From Talpa occidentalis (taxonomy: Eukaryota > Chordata > Mammalia > Eulipotyphla > Talpidae), in the NCBI RefSeq assembly GCF_014898055.3, contig NW_023603184.1:121944615-122008614 (forward strand): a DNA stretch of 64,000 bases, read 5' to 3'. A program made the translations under genes and the position numbers. A model generated the notes under the pieces. That model did not search any database, had not been told where the DNA came from, and saw only the letters and a program-made list of their open reading frames with translations. Shown here one piece after another: positions 1 to 12,726 of the stretch. How positions within the stretch are numbered: position 1 is the first letter of the stretch; every line of letters begins with the position of its first letter.

Positions 1-290
1 CTGTGATAATGATTTCTAAATGTTGAGGTTATATGCTTGACTAAAAAAAATATTTTAAAAGTTGAATTAAATTTATTAAGTAAATTAGAATGATAAAATT
101 ACAGAATTTTACAACTCAATATTTTGCAACCAGCTAGGAATATGAGCAGCAAGTACTTTCAGAAAATGAAATATTCAGAAATTCGTCATTCTAAAAGGAG
201 ATCACTTTGATCTTCCAATATAGTTCCTTTCAATTATCAATGTAAGGAATATTTTACATCTTTATTTGTCATTTAAAATGGTCTCATTGG

Positions 291-2351
291 CACCATACTG
301 AATGGGAGAAAATATTTGCATATCACACATCTGATGAGGGACTTATATCAAAGATCTATAAAGAGCTAACATAACTCAACAACAACAAAAACAAATAACC
401 CAATCAAATATGGGTAGAGAACATAGGCAAAACACTACATGACATGCACCTCAAAGACATCTTTACAGATGCATCACCCAAAGCAGTGATAGTGAAGGCA
501 AAGATAAATAGCCTCGACTACATCAAATTAAAGAGCTTCTGCACAGCAAAAGAGACAATAACCAAAACAAAGAGAAACCCCACAGACTGGGAGAAAATTT
601 TTGCACACAACACTAATGATAAAGGACTGATCACAAAAATCTACAAAGAGCTGATGAGACTCAACAAAAACAAAGAAAATAATCCAGTCAAAAAATGGGC
701 AGAAGAACTAAAAAGAAACTTCTCCAAAGAGGAAATACAAATGGCCAACAGGCATATGAAAAAATGTTCAACATCACTTGTAATCAGGGAAATGCAAATC
801 AAAACTATAATGAGATAACATCTCACACCAGTGAGAATGGCACATATTAAAAAAACTAGCAACAACAAATGTTGGCGAGGATGTAGAGAAAAAGGAACTC
901 TCCTGCACTGCTGGTGGGAGTGCAAACTGGTCCAACCACTATGGAAAGCTGTGTGTAGATTCCTTAACCTACTAAAGATAGAGCTTTGATATGATCCAGC
1001 AATTCTACTCCTAGGTATTTACCCAAAGGACACAGAAACATCAATTGCAAAGAGCACCTGCACCCCTATGCTTATAGCAGCACAATTTACAATAGCTAAG
1101 CTTTGGAAACAACCCAAATGCCCAAAAATAGATGACTGGATCAAGAAAATGTGGTACATATACACCATGGAATATTACTCAGCATTCAAAGAAGATAAAT
1201 ACATGCAATTTGCAGCAACATGGATGGTGCTGGAAGGGATCATGCTCAGCGAAATAAGCCAGAAAGAAAAAGAAAAATACCGGATGGTCTCACTCATAAC
1301 AGGAATCTAGAAAACCTAAATAAGGGACCAGGAAAAAGAATAACTTTAAGAAAGAAAGAAATCAAAATCAACAAACAATTATGAGCCAGAGACACACTTT
1401 GGGGGGGGGCAGGGAAGGTAGGAATTGGGGTCAAAATCAGGGGGTTGCAATTGTATGGGGAATATAAAAAAAAAACACACACACACACAAAAAAAACCAA
1501 AATATGGGTAGAGGAGCTAAATAGGAACTTATCCAAAGAAGACAAACAGATGGTCAACAGGCACATGTAAAAATGTTCATCATCACTTATCATCAGGGAA
1601 ATGCAAATCAAACCACAATGAGACATCACCTCACACTAGTGAAAATGGCCCACATCAAAAACAAAACAAAACAGAAACAACAAATGCTGGTGAGGATGTA
1701 GAGAAAAAGTAACCCTCTTAGATAGTTATAGAGAATGTAAACTGGTCCAGTCCCTATGGAAAGCAATGTAGAGGTTTCTCAAAACACCCTATGATCCAGC
1801 AATTCAAATACTAGGTATATACCCAAAGAACATAAAAATACTAATGTGAATGAAAAATTGCACTCCTATATTTATTACAACACAATTTACAATAGCCAAG
1901 CTATGGAAACAACTTAAGCACCCCCAAAAAGATGAATGGATCAAAAAGATGTGGTATATATACACAATGGAATATTACTCATGAACAAAGGAGATAAACT
2001 TAGGACATTTGCAGCAACATGGATGGAACTGGAAGGGATTGTGCTAAGCAAAATAATCCAGAAGGAGACAGATAAATACCAGACAGTGTCACTTACAAAT
2101 GGAATATAGCAAAAACAAATAAAGGGCCAGGCAAAGACAAACTTTAAAACCAACTTTTGAAAGCTTACCACAGTCCTAAGGCATTCAGAGCGGGGAGAAG
2201 AAGGAGTGGTAAAGAGGGAGGGAGGACATAATGGACTATAGTGGATGGGTGTTTTGGTAGTGGGATGCTACAGTGACTATAGCTGAGGGGGGAAATCCTA
2301 TACTGTGAAAACACTAACAAGGATGTAAAACAATACTTCAATAAAATAAAT
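291..2351 (+). mobile_element. Older LINE-1 3' portion, interrupted by a younger LINE-1
   Basis: Degenerate ORF2 3' end and 3' UTR in two pieces, 291-419 and 1500-2351. The right piece runs from the ORF2 C-terminal region to a purine-rich 3' UTR and an AATAAAATAAATAAAA tail. A 16-bp target-site duplication with one mismatch (AAAATGGTCTCATTGG at 275-290, AAAATGGTTTCATTGG at 2352-2367) fixes both ends. The element is strongly 5' truncated and full of stops. Its 3' UTR matches the minus-strand LINE-1 pieces near 35.8 and 58.6 kb. Confidence 0.9.
420..1499 (+). mobile_element. Younger LINE-1, 5' truncated, nested in the older LINE-1
   Basis: Last part of LINE-1 ORF2 plus a short 3' UTR. Open stretches at 444-818 and 1068-1310 encode ORF2-like text, including [21 protein letters not shown] and MEYYSAF...TWMVLEGIMLSEISQ, ending in a stop at 1308-1310. 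Frameshifts near 820-1060 break the frame, so it is dead. The 3' UTR has a G-run (1400-1409) and ends in an A/AC-rich tail. A 14-bp target-site duplication (AAATATGGGTAGAG at 406-419 and 1500-1513) shows that it jumped into the older LINE-1. Confidence 0.92.
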
Positions 2352-2699
2352 AAAATGGTTTCATTGGAATTGCTATTTTGATTCCTTGTTTTCAATCTGA
2401 AACCTGATTTAAAAATTTAATTTAGTCATGGAAAACAACACAGAGCCATTTCCAGGACCATGTGGCTTTTGCTGATTGACTTATGGATATAATCTTTGCT
2501 AAGGTGGGGGTGTGTGAATAAGAGAAAGGCAATATCTTCGATTTGTGGGAGTTGCTCATGACCTCTCTTATTAATATATGCTAAGCTCCAAGTTGAAACT
2601 GAAGAGCTACAAGCAAAGGTCACCATGAGATAAAAATTGTAGTAGTGGCTACCTAAATATATCAACTCCATAAAAATATCTAGATTTTGAAAAAATTAC

Positions 2700-3530
2700 T
2701 GTATGTAAGGAAATTATGCTAGAGATTTGCAAGGGGTCTATAAGTATATAAAACAGATTGCATTCAAACTTAGCTGATGAGAAATAAATGTACCAAAATA
2801 CCTAATTAGCTCATTGCTCACATCTCCAACATAAAAGAACTAAGGCAACCAATGCAAGGTTGGTTTAATATCTGAGGCATAATTAATGTGACCTCCTGTA
2901 TCAATAGAACAGAAAGAAAAAAACAATGTCATCTCTTTAGCTACTTCATAAAATATAACACAGCTTCATGGCAAAAACACTCAAGCTAGAAATAGAAGGG
3001 AATGTCTTGAATCTAGTAAAGAATATCTATGAAAATCCATAGTTAATATTATAATTAATGATGAAAAATTGGATACTCTCCTCCTAAGATCAGGAACAAG
3101 ATAAGAATATTTACTTCCACCACTTTATTAAATATTTTACTTGAGGTTCTAACAGGATAATTAGGGAACAAAATTAGATAAAAATCATTCACACTAGGGC
3201 CTCCCTTGGTGGTGCAGTAGTTGAGTGCTGGGCTGGGAAGGTCCCACATGGTGCGACAGACCTCTCCTGCCACAGCTGCTGCTTCCCTCAGCAGTGTATT
3301 TCGTCAGTCTGCCTGTTCTGTTCCCCGTTCTGGCTCTGGTGAATTCTCTCACTCTCCCGTGCTTCTGACTGTACCCAGTGCTTGTATAAATAAATAAATA
3401 AATCTTTAAAAAATATCATTCACACTAGAAAGGAGAATTAAGTATTCAGAAGTTTATGTTATCATTACTACTATCTCTATCCCAAACTTTTCATTATCCT
3501 AAACAAAAATTCCATATTCATTAAATAATA
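2700..3530 (+). mobile_element. Degenerate LINE-1 ORF2 fragment with a SINE inside
   Basis: The text resembles the reverse-transcriptase part of LINE-1 ORF2 (for example the stretches around 2830-3180, with 'TTCATGGCAAAAACACTCAA' and 'AGGTTCTAACAGGATAATTA'). It has many stops and indels. The SINE at 3197-3414 splits it. Edges are approximate, and the part right of the SINE is short and uncertain. Confidence 0.6.
3197..3414 (+). mobile_element. tRNA-derived T+ SINE, younger subfamily
   Basis: Begins GGGCCTCCCTTGGTGGTGCAG and ends with the CTGTACCCAGTGCTTGTATAAA-type tail, then (AAAT)n and TCTTT. Flanked by a perfect 13-bp target-site duplication ATCATTCACACTA (3184-3196, 3415-3427). Part of the tRNA-like region that carries the B box is missing (the text jumps from GGGCTGGGAAGG to the TCCCACATGG block), so internal Pol III promotion is probably lost. 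Confidence 0.93.
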
Positions 3531-3534
3531 ACTT

Positions 3535-4830
3535 CTGCTCTCAACATCTGTTGCACTCTATTCTTTTTGCCTCGATGAATTTATTGATTCTAGGGACATA
3601 AAATAAGTGGGATGATATAATACCCGTGCTCTGTGTCTGGATTATTTAGTGAGCATAGTGTTTTCAAAGTCCATCCATGCTGTAGTGTATGTAAAATTTT
3701 CATTCTTTTTTATGGCTGAATAATATTCCATAGAATCTATTTATAACATTTTTGTATCCAGTCATCTATTGATGTGGTATTGGGTTATTCACACATTGTT
3801 ATAACTAAAGCTGCTATAAATATTGGTGTCCAGGTATCTTTTGGAGTGTTTGCTTTCAATTCTTTTGGTATATACCTAAAAGTAGAATTTCAGAGTCAAA
3901 TGCTAGTATTAATTTAAAAAATAAAAAACAAACACCAAACCACCTGCTGCAGTAGCTGTACAATTATACATTGCCATCAATAGTAAACAAGATTACAATT
4001 TCTCTAGTTCCTTGACAAAGTTTGTATTTTTTTTTCTTTTGTGATTATTTATCCCACCAGGTGTGAAATGGTATCTCACTGAAGTTTTCATTTGCCTCTC
4101 CATAATGACTAATGATGCTGAATCTTTTTATATGCTTATTCATCTATTTTTTGTAGATCTGAGCATATATAATGATGCTACTGGCTAGGAATAGCTGAGA
4201 TGAGTATTAGGATCCCGACTATTTATGGCAAGACCTCATAGACATGGAATCAATGTTGTGGCTGAATTGTACCTTGTAGTTCTTATTAGGATTGCAAAAC
4301 TCACCTCAGCAAAAAATGAGAAAAAGAATGATTTATGACTTACAAGTCCTAGGTGGTCTACACACCAAGGTTACACAGTTGGTGAGAGTGGAGAAAGAGT
4401 TAGTGAGGAACAGATATGATCTGGAACTCTGTTTTTATAAGGGCTTAAAGGAGTGTAGCCTAGGTTTTTACAGATTCATTCTTTATTGACAAATTTAAAA
4501 CCTAAGAGTCCAAATGGGGTGAGGAAAAGGAAAAGTGGGGTGACCCAACCAGTCAGTTATCTAGTTTATACAAGGCTTTCTAAAAGGGGAACTTTATGGG
4601 TAGGGACATCCTGGTTCCATATCTAGTTGTTTTACAGTAGCTGCAACATTGAGGTGCTTTCTGCTAATTTGATTGCATTGGCAAGCTAACGATCAAAAGC
4701 TTAATGTCAGATTCCTATACTACATGATCATTTGTCTATCTTCTTTGGAGAAAGATCTACAGGCAAAATAATTTTTGCCCATTTTTAATTGTGTTGTTTA
4801 TTTTTGTTGTTGAGCTGACGGTTCCTTAGA
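3535..4830 (-). mobile_element. Old LINE-1 3' part, minus strand, split by an unidentified insert
   Basis: On the plus strand it reads as reversed LINE-1 ORF2 and 3' end: CTGAATAATATTCCATAGAA near 3716, GGTGTGAAATGGTATCTCACT near 4060, then, after a gap, CATTTTTAATTGTGTTGTTT near 4780 and GTTGTTGAGCTG near 4806. Consensus order would place 4140-4165 directly beside about 4725, so 4170-4720 looks inserted. Highly diverged. It faces another LINE-1 head to head at about 4831. Confidence 0.75.
4170..4720. mobile_element. Unidentified insert in an old LINE-1, possibly an LTR
   Basis: About 550 bp with no LINE-1 text, lying between two collinear pieces of the minus-strand LINE-1. It has somewhat higher GC (TGGGGTGACCCAACC near 4537) and one open stretch (4292-4489, 65 codons) with no recognisable domain. 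Size and position would fit a solo LTR, but I see no convincing target-site duplication and cannot name a family. Confidence 0.35.
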
Positions 4831-5400
4831 TGTCACTAAAAGCATAACAAACAAAAAATAGATAAATGGACTATATCAAAATTTAAAAAAATTTTTTTTT
4901 GTTCCAGAATACTCACATTGAGGAAGTGGATTTTCAGTCCACAGAAAGGAAGAAAATAATTGCAAATAATATATTTAATAAGGGACTAGTATCTAGAGAG
5001 AATAAAATACTCTTACAACTCAACAAAAGGAAATAAATCAATTACAAATGGGAAAAGGATCTAATATATCTACAAAAATGATATGTCAATGGTCAGTGAA
5101 CACATGAAAAGACACTCAACATCATTAATCATCAGGGAATTAAAAGCCACAATGTGTTACCGCATCTACCAGGAAAACTAGAATAGAAATTCAGATACCA
5201 ACAAATTATTGGTGAAGATCTGATGAAATCAGAAGTCTCACATACTGCTGGTAAGAATGTAAAATTGTGAAGACACTGGATTGTGGTGATGGTTGTATCA
5301 CTTTGTGAACATGTACTACAAACCCTGTGCACCCTTAAAATGGGTGAATTATATGGGATGTAGATTTATCTCAATAAAACAATTTCAAAAATCAATAATT
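4831..5400 (+). mobile_element. Old LINE-1 3' end, plus strand
   Basis: Contains degenerate ORF2 text (AGGGACTAGTATCTAGAGAG near 4980, CATCAGGGAATTAAAAGCCA near 5131) and a typical old LINE-1 terminus: ATTGTGGTGATGGTTGTATC near 5281, then ATCTCAATAAAAC near 5370. Many stops. Head-to-head with the minus-strand LINE-1 to its left. Confidence 0.8.
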
Positions 5401-5424
5401 CTCTTGGTTTGAAAATAACAAAAA

Positions 5425-5575
5425 TAGAATAAAAAACACTTTGGGGGTTACAAATAAGAACATTAACTATGGTGATAATTCAAGATACATACATATATTA
5501 ACTCATAAGTTGTACACTTTAAAAAGTGGTTGTACATAGGCTATAGTGCAATAACACTTCAGAAAAATATGATAG
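5425..5575 (+). mobile_element. Second old LINE-1 3' terminus fragment
   Basis: Short piece with the same terminal pattern as the preceding element (TTTGGGGG near 5441, then ATGGTGATAATTCAAG, then TTGTACACTTTAAAAAGTGG near 5511). It probably comes from an independent, older LINE-1. Confidence 0.5.
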
Positions 5576-6238
5576 TATATGAATATGTTACTTCTTGATA
5601 TGATTATTAATGGGATAATTTGAAGCAATTTCATATCAGAAAAGCAACATTTTTCATTTAAACTCACTATGTAATGAGTATTTAACCACATTCTCAAGAT
5701 ATAAGGTATAACAAATTAGGAGAGGAAAAAGTAAAATTAAAAATTGTAGACAAGGTAATTACTTTCCAAATAAATGTGGGGGAAAAAAAAACAGAAACAA
5801 TGAGACTCACTAAGTTACTAGAACTAAAATTAATACATGAAAACCAACAATTTTTCTTTATACAAACGCCAATCAGAAAGTACAGTGTAAATAAAATCAC
5901 ATTTACAAGTGCAACAAAAACCATGAAATGTGCCAAACTTTAAAGAAAAAAATGTGTAACAAATAGTAGAACAGTGTAATTTTCATTTAGGGCAATGTAA
6001 CATGATATGTATATCAATTACCCTTAATCCATAATTAGAATTCTAATAAAATAGAAACAGGGTTATTTTGAATCTAAGGAAGCTTATTCTGAAGTTCATG
6101 TTAAAATTCAAAGTACAAATGAAATTTTCACATTTAGAAACTTAGATATATTTTCATATATGTGTAAATACATACATTTATGGTTATTCTCACATTATAA
6201 TTGCAAAGTAGTTTCAACAGTTTAAAAAACCATCAACA
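5576..6238. other. No recognised feature
   Basis: Very AT-rich single-copy-looking sequence. I see no exon, RNA gene or clear repeat. Short open frames on the minus strand have no domain content. Confidence 0.6.
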
Positions 6239-6533
6239 GGGCCTCCCCAGTGGCGCAGCGGTTGAGCGCTGGGTTGTGAAGCTGCCCACAGCCTCTGCAG
6301 CTTCGGTTCAATCCCCGGCTGCTCCCCAGCCACCAGAGGAGGGTCCCACATGGCGCGCAGACCTCTCCTGCCGCCCGCTGCTCCCCTTAGCAGTGTATTT
6401 CGGTCCTTCTGCCTGTTCTGCTCCCCGCTCTGGCTCTGGTGAATTCTCTTAACCTCCCGTGCTTCTGACTGTACCCAGTGCTTGTATAAATAAATAAACA
6501 AACAAACAAATAAATAAATAGACAGATAAATAC
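6239..6533 (+). mobile_element. tRNA-derived T+ SINE, younger subfamily, near full length
   Basis: Starts GGGCCTCCCCAGTGGCGCAG. A box TGGCGCAGCGG near 6250 and B-box-like GGTTCAATCCC near 6305. The body has TCCCACATGGCGCGCAG and TCTGGCTCTGGTGAATTCTC, and the tail has CTGTACCCAGTGCTTG followed by an expanded (AAAT/AAAC/AGAT)n tract of about 45 bp. The flanks share only TCAACA-like sequence, so the target-site duplication is weak. Open frames on both strands across it are chance frames. Confidence 0.93.
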
Positions 6534-7599
6534 TGTCAACAAGTATTAATTTTTTGTTAAATTTATATAATTAAATACTATGTAGTCATATGAAGCAAGC
6601 ATAGTGAGATGAAACAATCCCCCAAATGTAGTACTAAATCTACAAAGCAAAGTGCAAGCTGAATGTTAAAAATAGAAAAACAACATATATTCTTTTGCAG
6701 CCATAGAATGGCCTTGGAATATGCAAAAACCTGATGATAGAGTTTTCTTCTGTGCTAGGGAACAGAGTTTATGGGAAGCATAACTGTGTGCCATTTATAC
6801 AGCACTCATTTGTACTTTTGGAATTTTCACCATGTGTTTTCACAAAATAAAAATCTTTAAAGAGATTATCTATAAAAAGTGCAGAACCATTTTATCCTCT
6901 TTCCCAGAGGTTAAAAGGAAGCATATTTTCTACTTTGGGGGGAAAATAATGTAGCTAAACTTAAACAATGTATTTAAATATACAAATGCATTTCTATGGA
7001 AACACAACAAAAAAAATGAAGCTAATTCTAATCTGAATTTGGCAAAACAACTTGACCTGAACCTAAAATGTTAGGAAATGAGTGTGGGGGGATCTGGGTA
7101 ACAGGAGAATGAAGTCGAGGTGGCAAAGGAGCCTTGTGTTTGGAAGTGATGAGTAACGTAGCTAAGCTGTAGTATAAGGAAAATAAAAGAAAAAGCAAAG
7201 GTGATTTTCAACAAGGTTGTGTAGAACTTTGTATGCCATTCTCAGAAGAGTTTAGATTCATATTCTTGTCTTCAAATTATTTGTTCAGTGTTTACTGAGT
7301 CAAATAGACTTTATAGGAAATCTACTCTAGTTTGAAACATTTTATTTCCTAATTTCCCACCCCCATACTAAAGCTAATATAAAAGTTTCTTATCAACAAG
7401 CTTGGAAATAGGCAGAATTACAAAGTATAATGATTCACAATTCCACTGCCTAAAATACACACTGTTAAGATTCTGATGCATGCATATATATATGAATATG
7501 TGAGGTTATTTTATACATACACACACTCATATACAGACACATCAATGTACTATAAATTTATATCACAATATTCTCTACATTTTCAAGGATAATCGTATC
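6534..7599. other. No recognised feature
   Basis: AT-rich DNA with alternating AT/AC purine-pyrimidine tracts near 7475-7560 (TGCATGCATATATATATGAA and ACATACACACACTC). No gene or identifiable repeat. Confidence 0.55.
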
Positions 7600-7815
7600 T
7601 ATTGTTATAAAATGTATGGAGGGCCTAATCTGTGACAGACTCTAAGACAAACACTATTATGTACCATATCATTTAATTCTTAAAACAGCATATGCTTTTA
7701 ATCTCTATTTCACAGATGAGGACAGTGTACCATAAATATCTGGTTCAATGAGTACTGGGGGAAGGATTCACTCCAAGGATAACTGCAGACACCGGGCTTC
7801 TAACACCAAACACAA
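7600..7815 (-). repeat. MIR relic
   Basis: Shows the reversed MIR core order: tract resembling 'ATCATTTAATTCTTAAAACA' near 7669, then 'TATTTCACAGATGAGGACAG' near 7705. Ends in a decayed B-box-like region. Ancient tRNA-derived SINE, heavily mutated. Confidence 0.65.
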
Positions 7816-8469
7816 CTGTCTCATCAGCAACATGACATCAAAATCCATAAAATTTCCACTGTGAATGCTCCATGGGTCCCTTCATTTGTCTCATTACTGG
7901 CCAGTTATACTGTTTCTTATTATAAGTCAATGTATCCTATGTCTCACCTGGGAGGCAGAACATAAGAGAATGTTTTCCTTCCAGTTGTCAGCTACAAGGG
8001 ACTGCTCCATGATTAAAAAAAAAACAAAACCTTGTAAATTCCTGGCTTCTCCTGAGTCATTATTGATTTCATGTGGATGGAATGAATCCCTTCCAAATTA
8101 CTTCCCTAGCTTACCTGAGAGTTTTCATTTTTGGTGCTGATATCACTTTATTTTTTTGTGTGTCTAGAGATTTAAATAGGATTTGGAGAGAAACTGATTA
8201 AAAGTCTGCTACGTACCAAAAGATTGTGCACTATTATTAAGCTACAATTTATATAATCAAACCAAATTGCTTCTCCTTTCATTTAAATGTGCTTACATTT
8301 ATTTTGTCACTCTCAATGTCCTAATTTTCTATTAAATTGTCATATCCCACCTGTTTCTATTACACAAATTATTGCAATTAATGGTAGGAAAATTAATTTT
8401 TCATGGGGAATGTGATGCTCAATATTTTATTTAATTAGGAAAAAATTGAGAGTGGTAAGAGAAAACATT

Positions 8470-8640
8470 TTTTCAATATCTGCTATGGACTATCTACTAT
8501 TATTTAATTCTCTATCCATCCATATCTTACAGCATATAAGTCAAGAATAAGTAATTTTTAAAAGTCATGGTCAATAACATAGCCTGGACTTGAACTCAAT
8601 TATTACTCATTCCAAAATCCACACTTTTTCAATACATCAT
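8470..8640 (-). repeat. MIR relic, decayed
   Basis: Weak reversed MIR pattern: CTACTATTATTTAATTCTCT near 8494, and AGCCTGGACTTGAACTCAAT near 8581, equivalent to the reversed B-box region. Confidence 0.5.
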
Positions 8641-11600
8641 GTAGACTTCTCCATAAAGTAAGAAAAAAAAAAAGAGTATCTTACATAATGATATAATTAA
8701 CAAATCAATGTGTTAAAAGAGGAATCTTATAAAATGATATTTAGGTTGTGATTTTGGATTTTTGGAGAAGTGAGGAAAGGACTGAGAAGTTCAGTTAACA
8801 TGGCTTTTGTTAAACTTACTTAAATTTCCTAGTTGGACACTTCTCCTCAATGATGATTCTAAATCTACTGGAAAGGCCAGATTTTCAGGAGTATGTCTAT
8901 TCACTTCTCCCATATAAGCATACATATGAGGAAGCTCTGGAAATGTGCTTATTAACATTTATTTACACATAACTGTCTTTTTATTTGCAACCACATTTAT
9001 TTAAGGGTTGACAAGACAATGAATGTCAAAGACTGCACAACTCTGGTTCTATACAATTCTGGTGCTTGTACCGTCTTTCAAAGATGAGATTACCAAAGGC
9101 TCCATGTGTGTGCATGCATGCACATGTATTTTTCTTTTTCAGTTTTATAAGGTAAGTTCTGCTTTCTAGAAGGTTCTGGGTTTTGTCATTTGATAATGTC
9201 ACTCTACAAAGTTGAGACAGCTTGCAGATTTTACTGAAAGTGGAATTTTGTTTGTTTTATTTAAAAAAAAATACTGAAAGTTCTCCTTACCAAATCAATG
9301 GCAATGTCAAGGATAAAAGCAATAACTTTGAGTTTAGTGCATAAAATAAAAACTTGAAAGCCATATATTTAAAGACAGGATCATTATTTAAGTGCCAATG
9401 CGATTACACACCAGCACTGAAGTAAATAAGCCATCATCAGTGACTTGAGTAGCAGGGTTTGTTTTCTCTGGGGAGGAAGCTTGCTTGCTGCCAGTCCTCC
9501 AAACACATTTTAAAGGAGAACGTGAAGAAAAAAAAAAGAAACATGCTGAACTTCCCATCATAGACATTGTGGAAAACAAAGTGACTTTGGGCTTCACTTA
9601 GAAATTAAGTCTATGCATTGTCTTAAACTAGTACGTGGGAAAATGGGCTTTGGTTATATTCCTTTCGAGCATCCTCAAGAATTGTATAGACATATAACTC
9701 AGTGTATTGACTGCACATTAGTGCAGGCTAGTAAAGGCTTAGCCCCAACATATGAGGATATATTTTTAACTTGCAAAGTTTCAGAATAATCTGCAAACCA
9801 AGACAATCAGAGATAAGAAAAAGTCTAACCTCCTGGCAAGCTTGCCTCTGTAGAAGGAAAATGCCTGGTTTTGATAATCTCTACTAAATTATAGTTTTTA
9901 TATAACAATGCTCTGGTATGAGCTTGGTGAAAATAGTGTATACATGATGAAAAGTGAATTTCTCTTTGGGGATAATCTTTATCATGGAAAATTCTCCAGT
10001 GTGAGGAACAAGTATTCCGTGACTTGAAAAAACAATGGAATCATAGATTAAATATTAATTTATCAATATTTTTCTAGTGTTATGTCTATTCACTAGACAT
10101 ATTTGCAACTCACAGTATAGGGAAAGAAAACTTAAGTTGATCAAATTGACTGCTGAGATCTTCTTACTACTGGTTTATAGAGACAGAATAAATGATCAGA
10201 GTCCAAAATAAGGAGAAAAGCAGACCAGGTTTGTAATAGAAAGATTTTGTTCAAAGAAACACATAGGTTTCAGAGTATAGACATACTTGCCAAGATATAT
10301 TCAAGATAATGTCTAGAATATATAGATTTTATTCTCTAAATGCTCTGTTCACTCTGTCCTTTTGACATTATCCAATGAATGAAAAAAAGCCTTTAAATTC
10401 TTAACACACATCATTTGGGAGAACTTGCATCTATCCTAAAGAGTAATTTAAATACACGGGGGGTGGGGTTACTAATTGAGAGATCTAAGTGGTTATACTT
10501 GATTTATAAATAGGCTGTCCTAGATAAAAAGAAGCCAGAATCAATGTGCCAGATAAAAGAGACCAGATGCTAAGAAAAGTAGCCCTATTTTCTAGAAAGG
10601 CCTCTTCAAGGGAGAGACACTAGGGGCTGGGGATGGGGGTGATATAGTGGTGACTTCTGAGCTTTTTTTTTCAATCACTTCCTTGCAAATTGGGAAAAAC
10701 ACATCACACACATGTTTTGGTGTTGGTGGAGATTTAAAGAATTTATATTTAAATCAATTCATGAGAAAATGAGAAAGCCCCTACATTTTCAATAACATTT
10801 AAAATCCTACATCTACCTGGAAATCTTCTTTTAGAAGAAGAAAAAGTAAGTCGCTAGACATGTAGGACCATATACTTACTGAAAGAAAACATTTACAAAA
10901 ATCAATCTCTGTGAATGGACTTACAGAAAATAAAGTCTAACTTGAGTCACATGTTACAAATCGCATTACTAAACTTTTTCTTTTCCTTATGGTAGTTCAG
11001 TCTCTTGATTATTAGGGACCATGAGCTGTAGCTTGGAAGTGGAAACTTAAATCAGTGACTTTATTTTTATTGCCAAACAGAGATCTGAATTCATATAATA
11101 AGAGAGCAGTAGAGATGAGATATGACAGAATTCATTAATGTGCCAAGGATGTGGCCAACTTGTCTACAACTAGTTAAAAGGCAAATACACAGATTGATCA
11201 TTTTTCTTTCCAGGACTGTACGTCACAATACACATGGCCTGTTTCCTAAAACCTTCTGTCTAATGTTTAATAGATTGATGGAACTTCAAAAACAACACTC
11301 TCTACAATCCTGCTAGACAAGAGGGGACATGAAGATGTACTAGGTTAGCAGAGAAGCTATTTACAATCTGAGCTAAGAACTAGGCTTTCTCTTTCATATT
11401 CCCCCATTTAATCTAAAAATTTCCTTTGGCTTCAAAGGGAGTTAGATTCTGAGATTAAAATGACAGGCAAACCATTTTAATATGGTTTTTATTGCTTAAA
11501 AAACTTATCTTCGGCTTTCTATACATAAAGTGGTAATGTGAATTATCAACAATGTCCTCCATGGCAAAGGTACAAAGGTCAGCTTTGAATTCTCTTCTTA

Positions 11601-12590
11601 AAGATGCAACATGGAATAATTTAGTTGTAAGTCAAAATTCCCGCACTCTAACACCTGCTGCCCCTATGATAATAGGCAGAGAGCACAAACTCTTTGAGTC
11701 CCAGTATCCTGTATCTGGATTTTATAATGTGCCTCCAGTTTTGCCTGCTTCCTGGGAATGCCATGAAGAGAAATATAAGATTAATTCACTGTAAACCTTT
11801 GAAATAAGAGTTGTTCTAAGGCAAGATGTTATCTTCCAAGCCCACGTCTGGTTTTCAGAGGACTTCATAAAACATCATCTCCCAGATTCCTGTATGTTCT
11901 TCCAAAGAAATGTTAATACATTATTTATTGAACTGAAAGTTAATAGATTATACTTTAGTACTAACTGTCCAACCTCCTTTGGATATTAGCCTTACTTGTT
12001 CTACTTTCTGTCCTTGGTCAACTCACTTAAATTCACATGCTTTATATTTGTCTACTCACTGTCTCGTGTTTTCAGAATTTAAAAGATTCTATGTGAAATA
12101 AATTGCATAAATTGCTCTTTTGAAGATCCACTTTAAGACTCATTAGATGTGCTGATGTAGAGATGCTTTGCTCTTATTTGCACAAATGGTCTATGTCTAA
12201 AGAATCCATATTGCTCTCCTCACATTAGAATTTTAATGTAATGGTATTAGACAAAAAAGAGAGTTATCAAACAGGGACTGGATATTTTAACTTCTAGGGA
12301 TGCCCTGAGCCACCCAGAAAGAATCCCTTCATCACCTTCTGTTGTCTGGCAACCAAATTTGACTTGGCTTCTGCAGCAGCCAGTCACAATTTTTGGCCCA
12401 ATGAAGACTAATTGGTATGTCATATATCATTTCCCTGAGTGACTAGTATTATAAAGTTTATGGAATATTATGTGTGCTTTGAACTATGTACCCTTAAATG
12501 GATGTTACTATAGATCTTAAATGATTTACATTATAAAATCTTTCATCATTTGCAAAGTCAATTTTTAATACATTAACTCAATAGATTTTT
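8641..12590. other. Long stretch without recognised genes or clear repeats
   Basis: About 4 kb of AT-rich DNA. I found no splice-bounded open frame with domain content, no RNA gene and no clear transposon. Small features: a TG/CA-rich patch near 9107-9130 (TGTGTGTGCATGCATGCACA). Open frames at 11122-11316 and 11552-11794 (64 and 80 codons) have no recognisable protein signature and are probably chance. Confidence 0.5.
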
Positions 12591-12726
12591 TCAACTGCTG
12601 TCTAAGGTAAGAAGCACAGTATGACAACATGACTCCAATTACAAAGCTGAAGGATCTGAGGCATAAAAAGATTACACAACAGGTTCAAGATCATATGGGT
12701 CATAAAAAGAAAGAAAAGGTCTAGAG

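Noticed and set aside
444..1310. LINE-1 ORF2-like coding text as a possible gene
   Set aside because: Only the C-terminal end of ORF2 is present, with frame breaks, inside a 5'-truncated retrotransposon.
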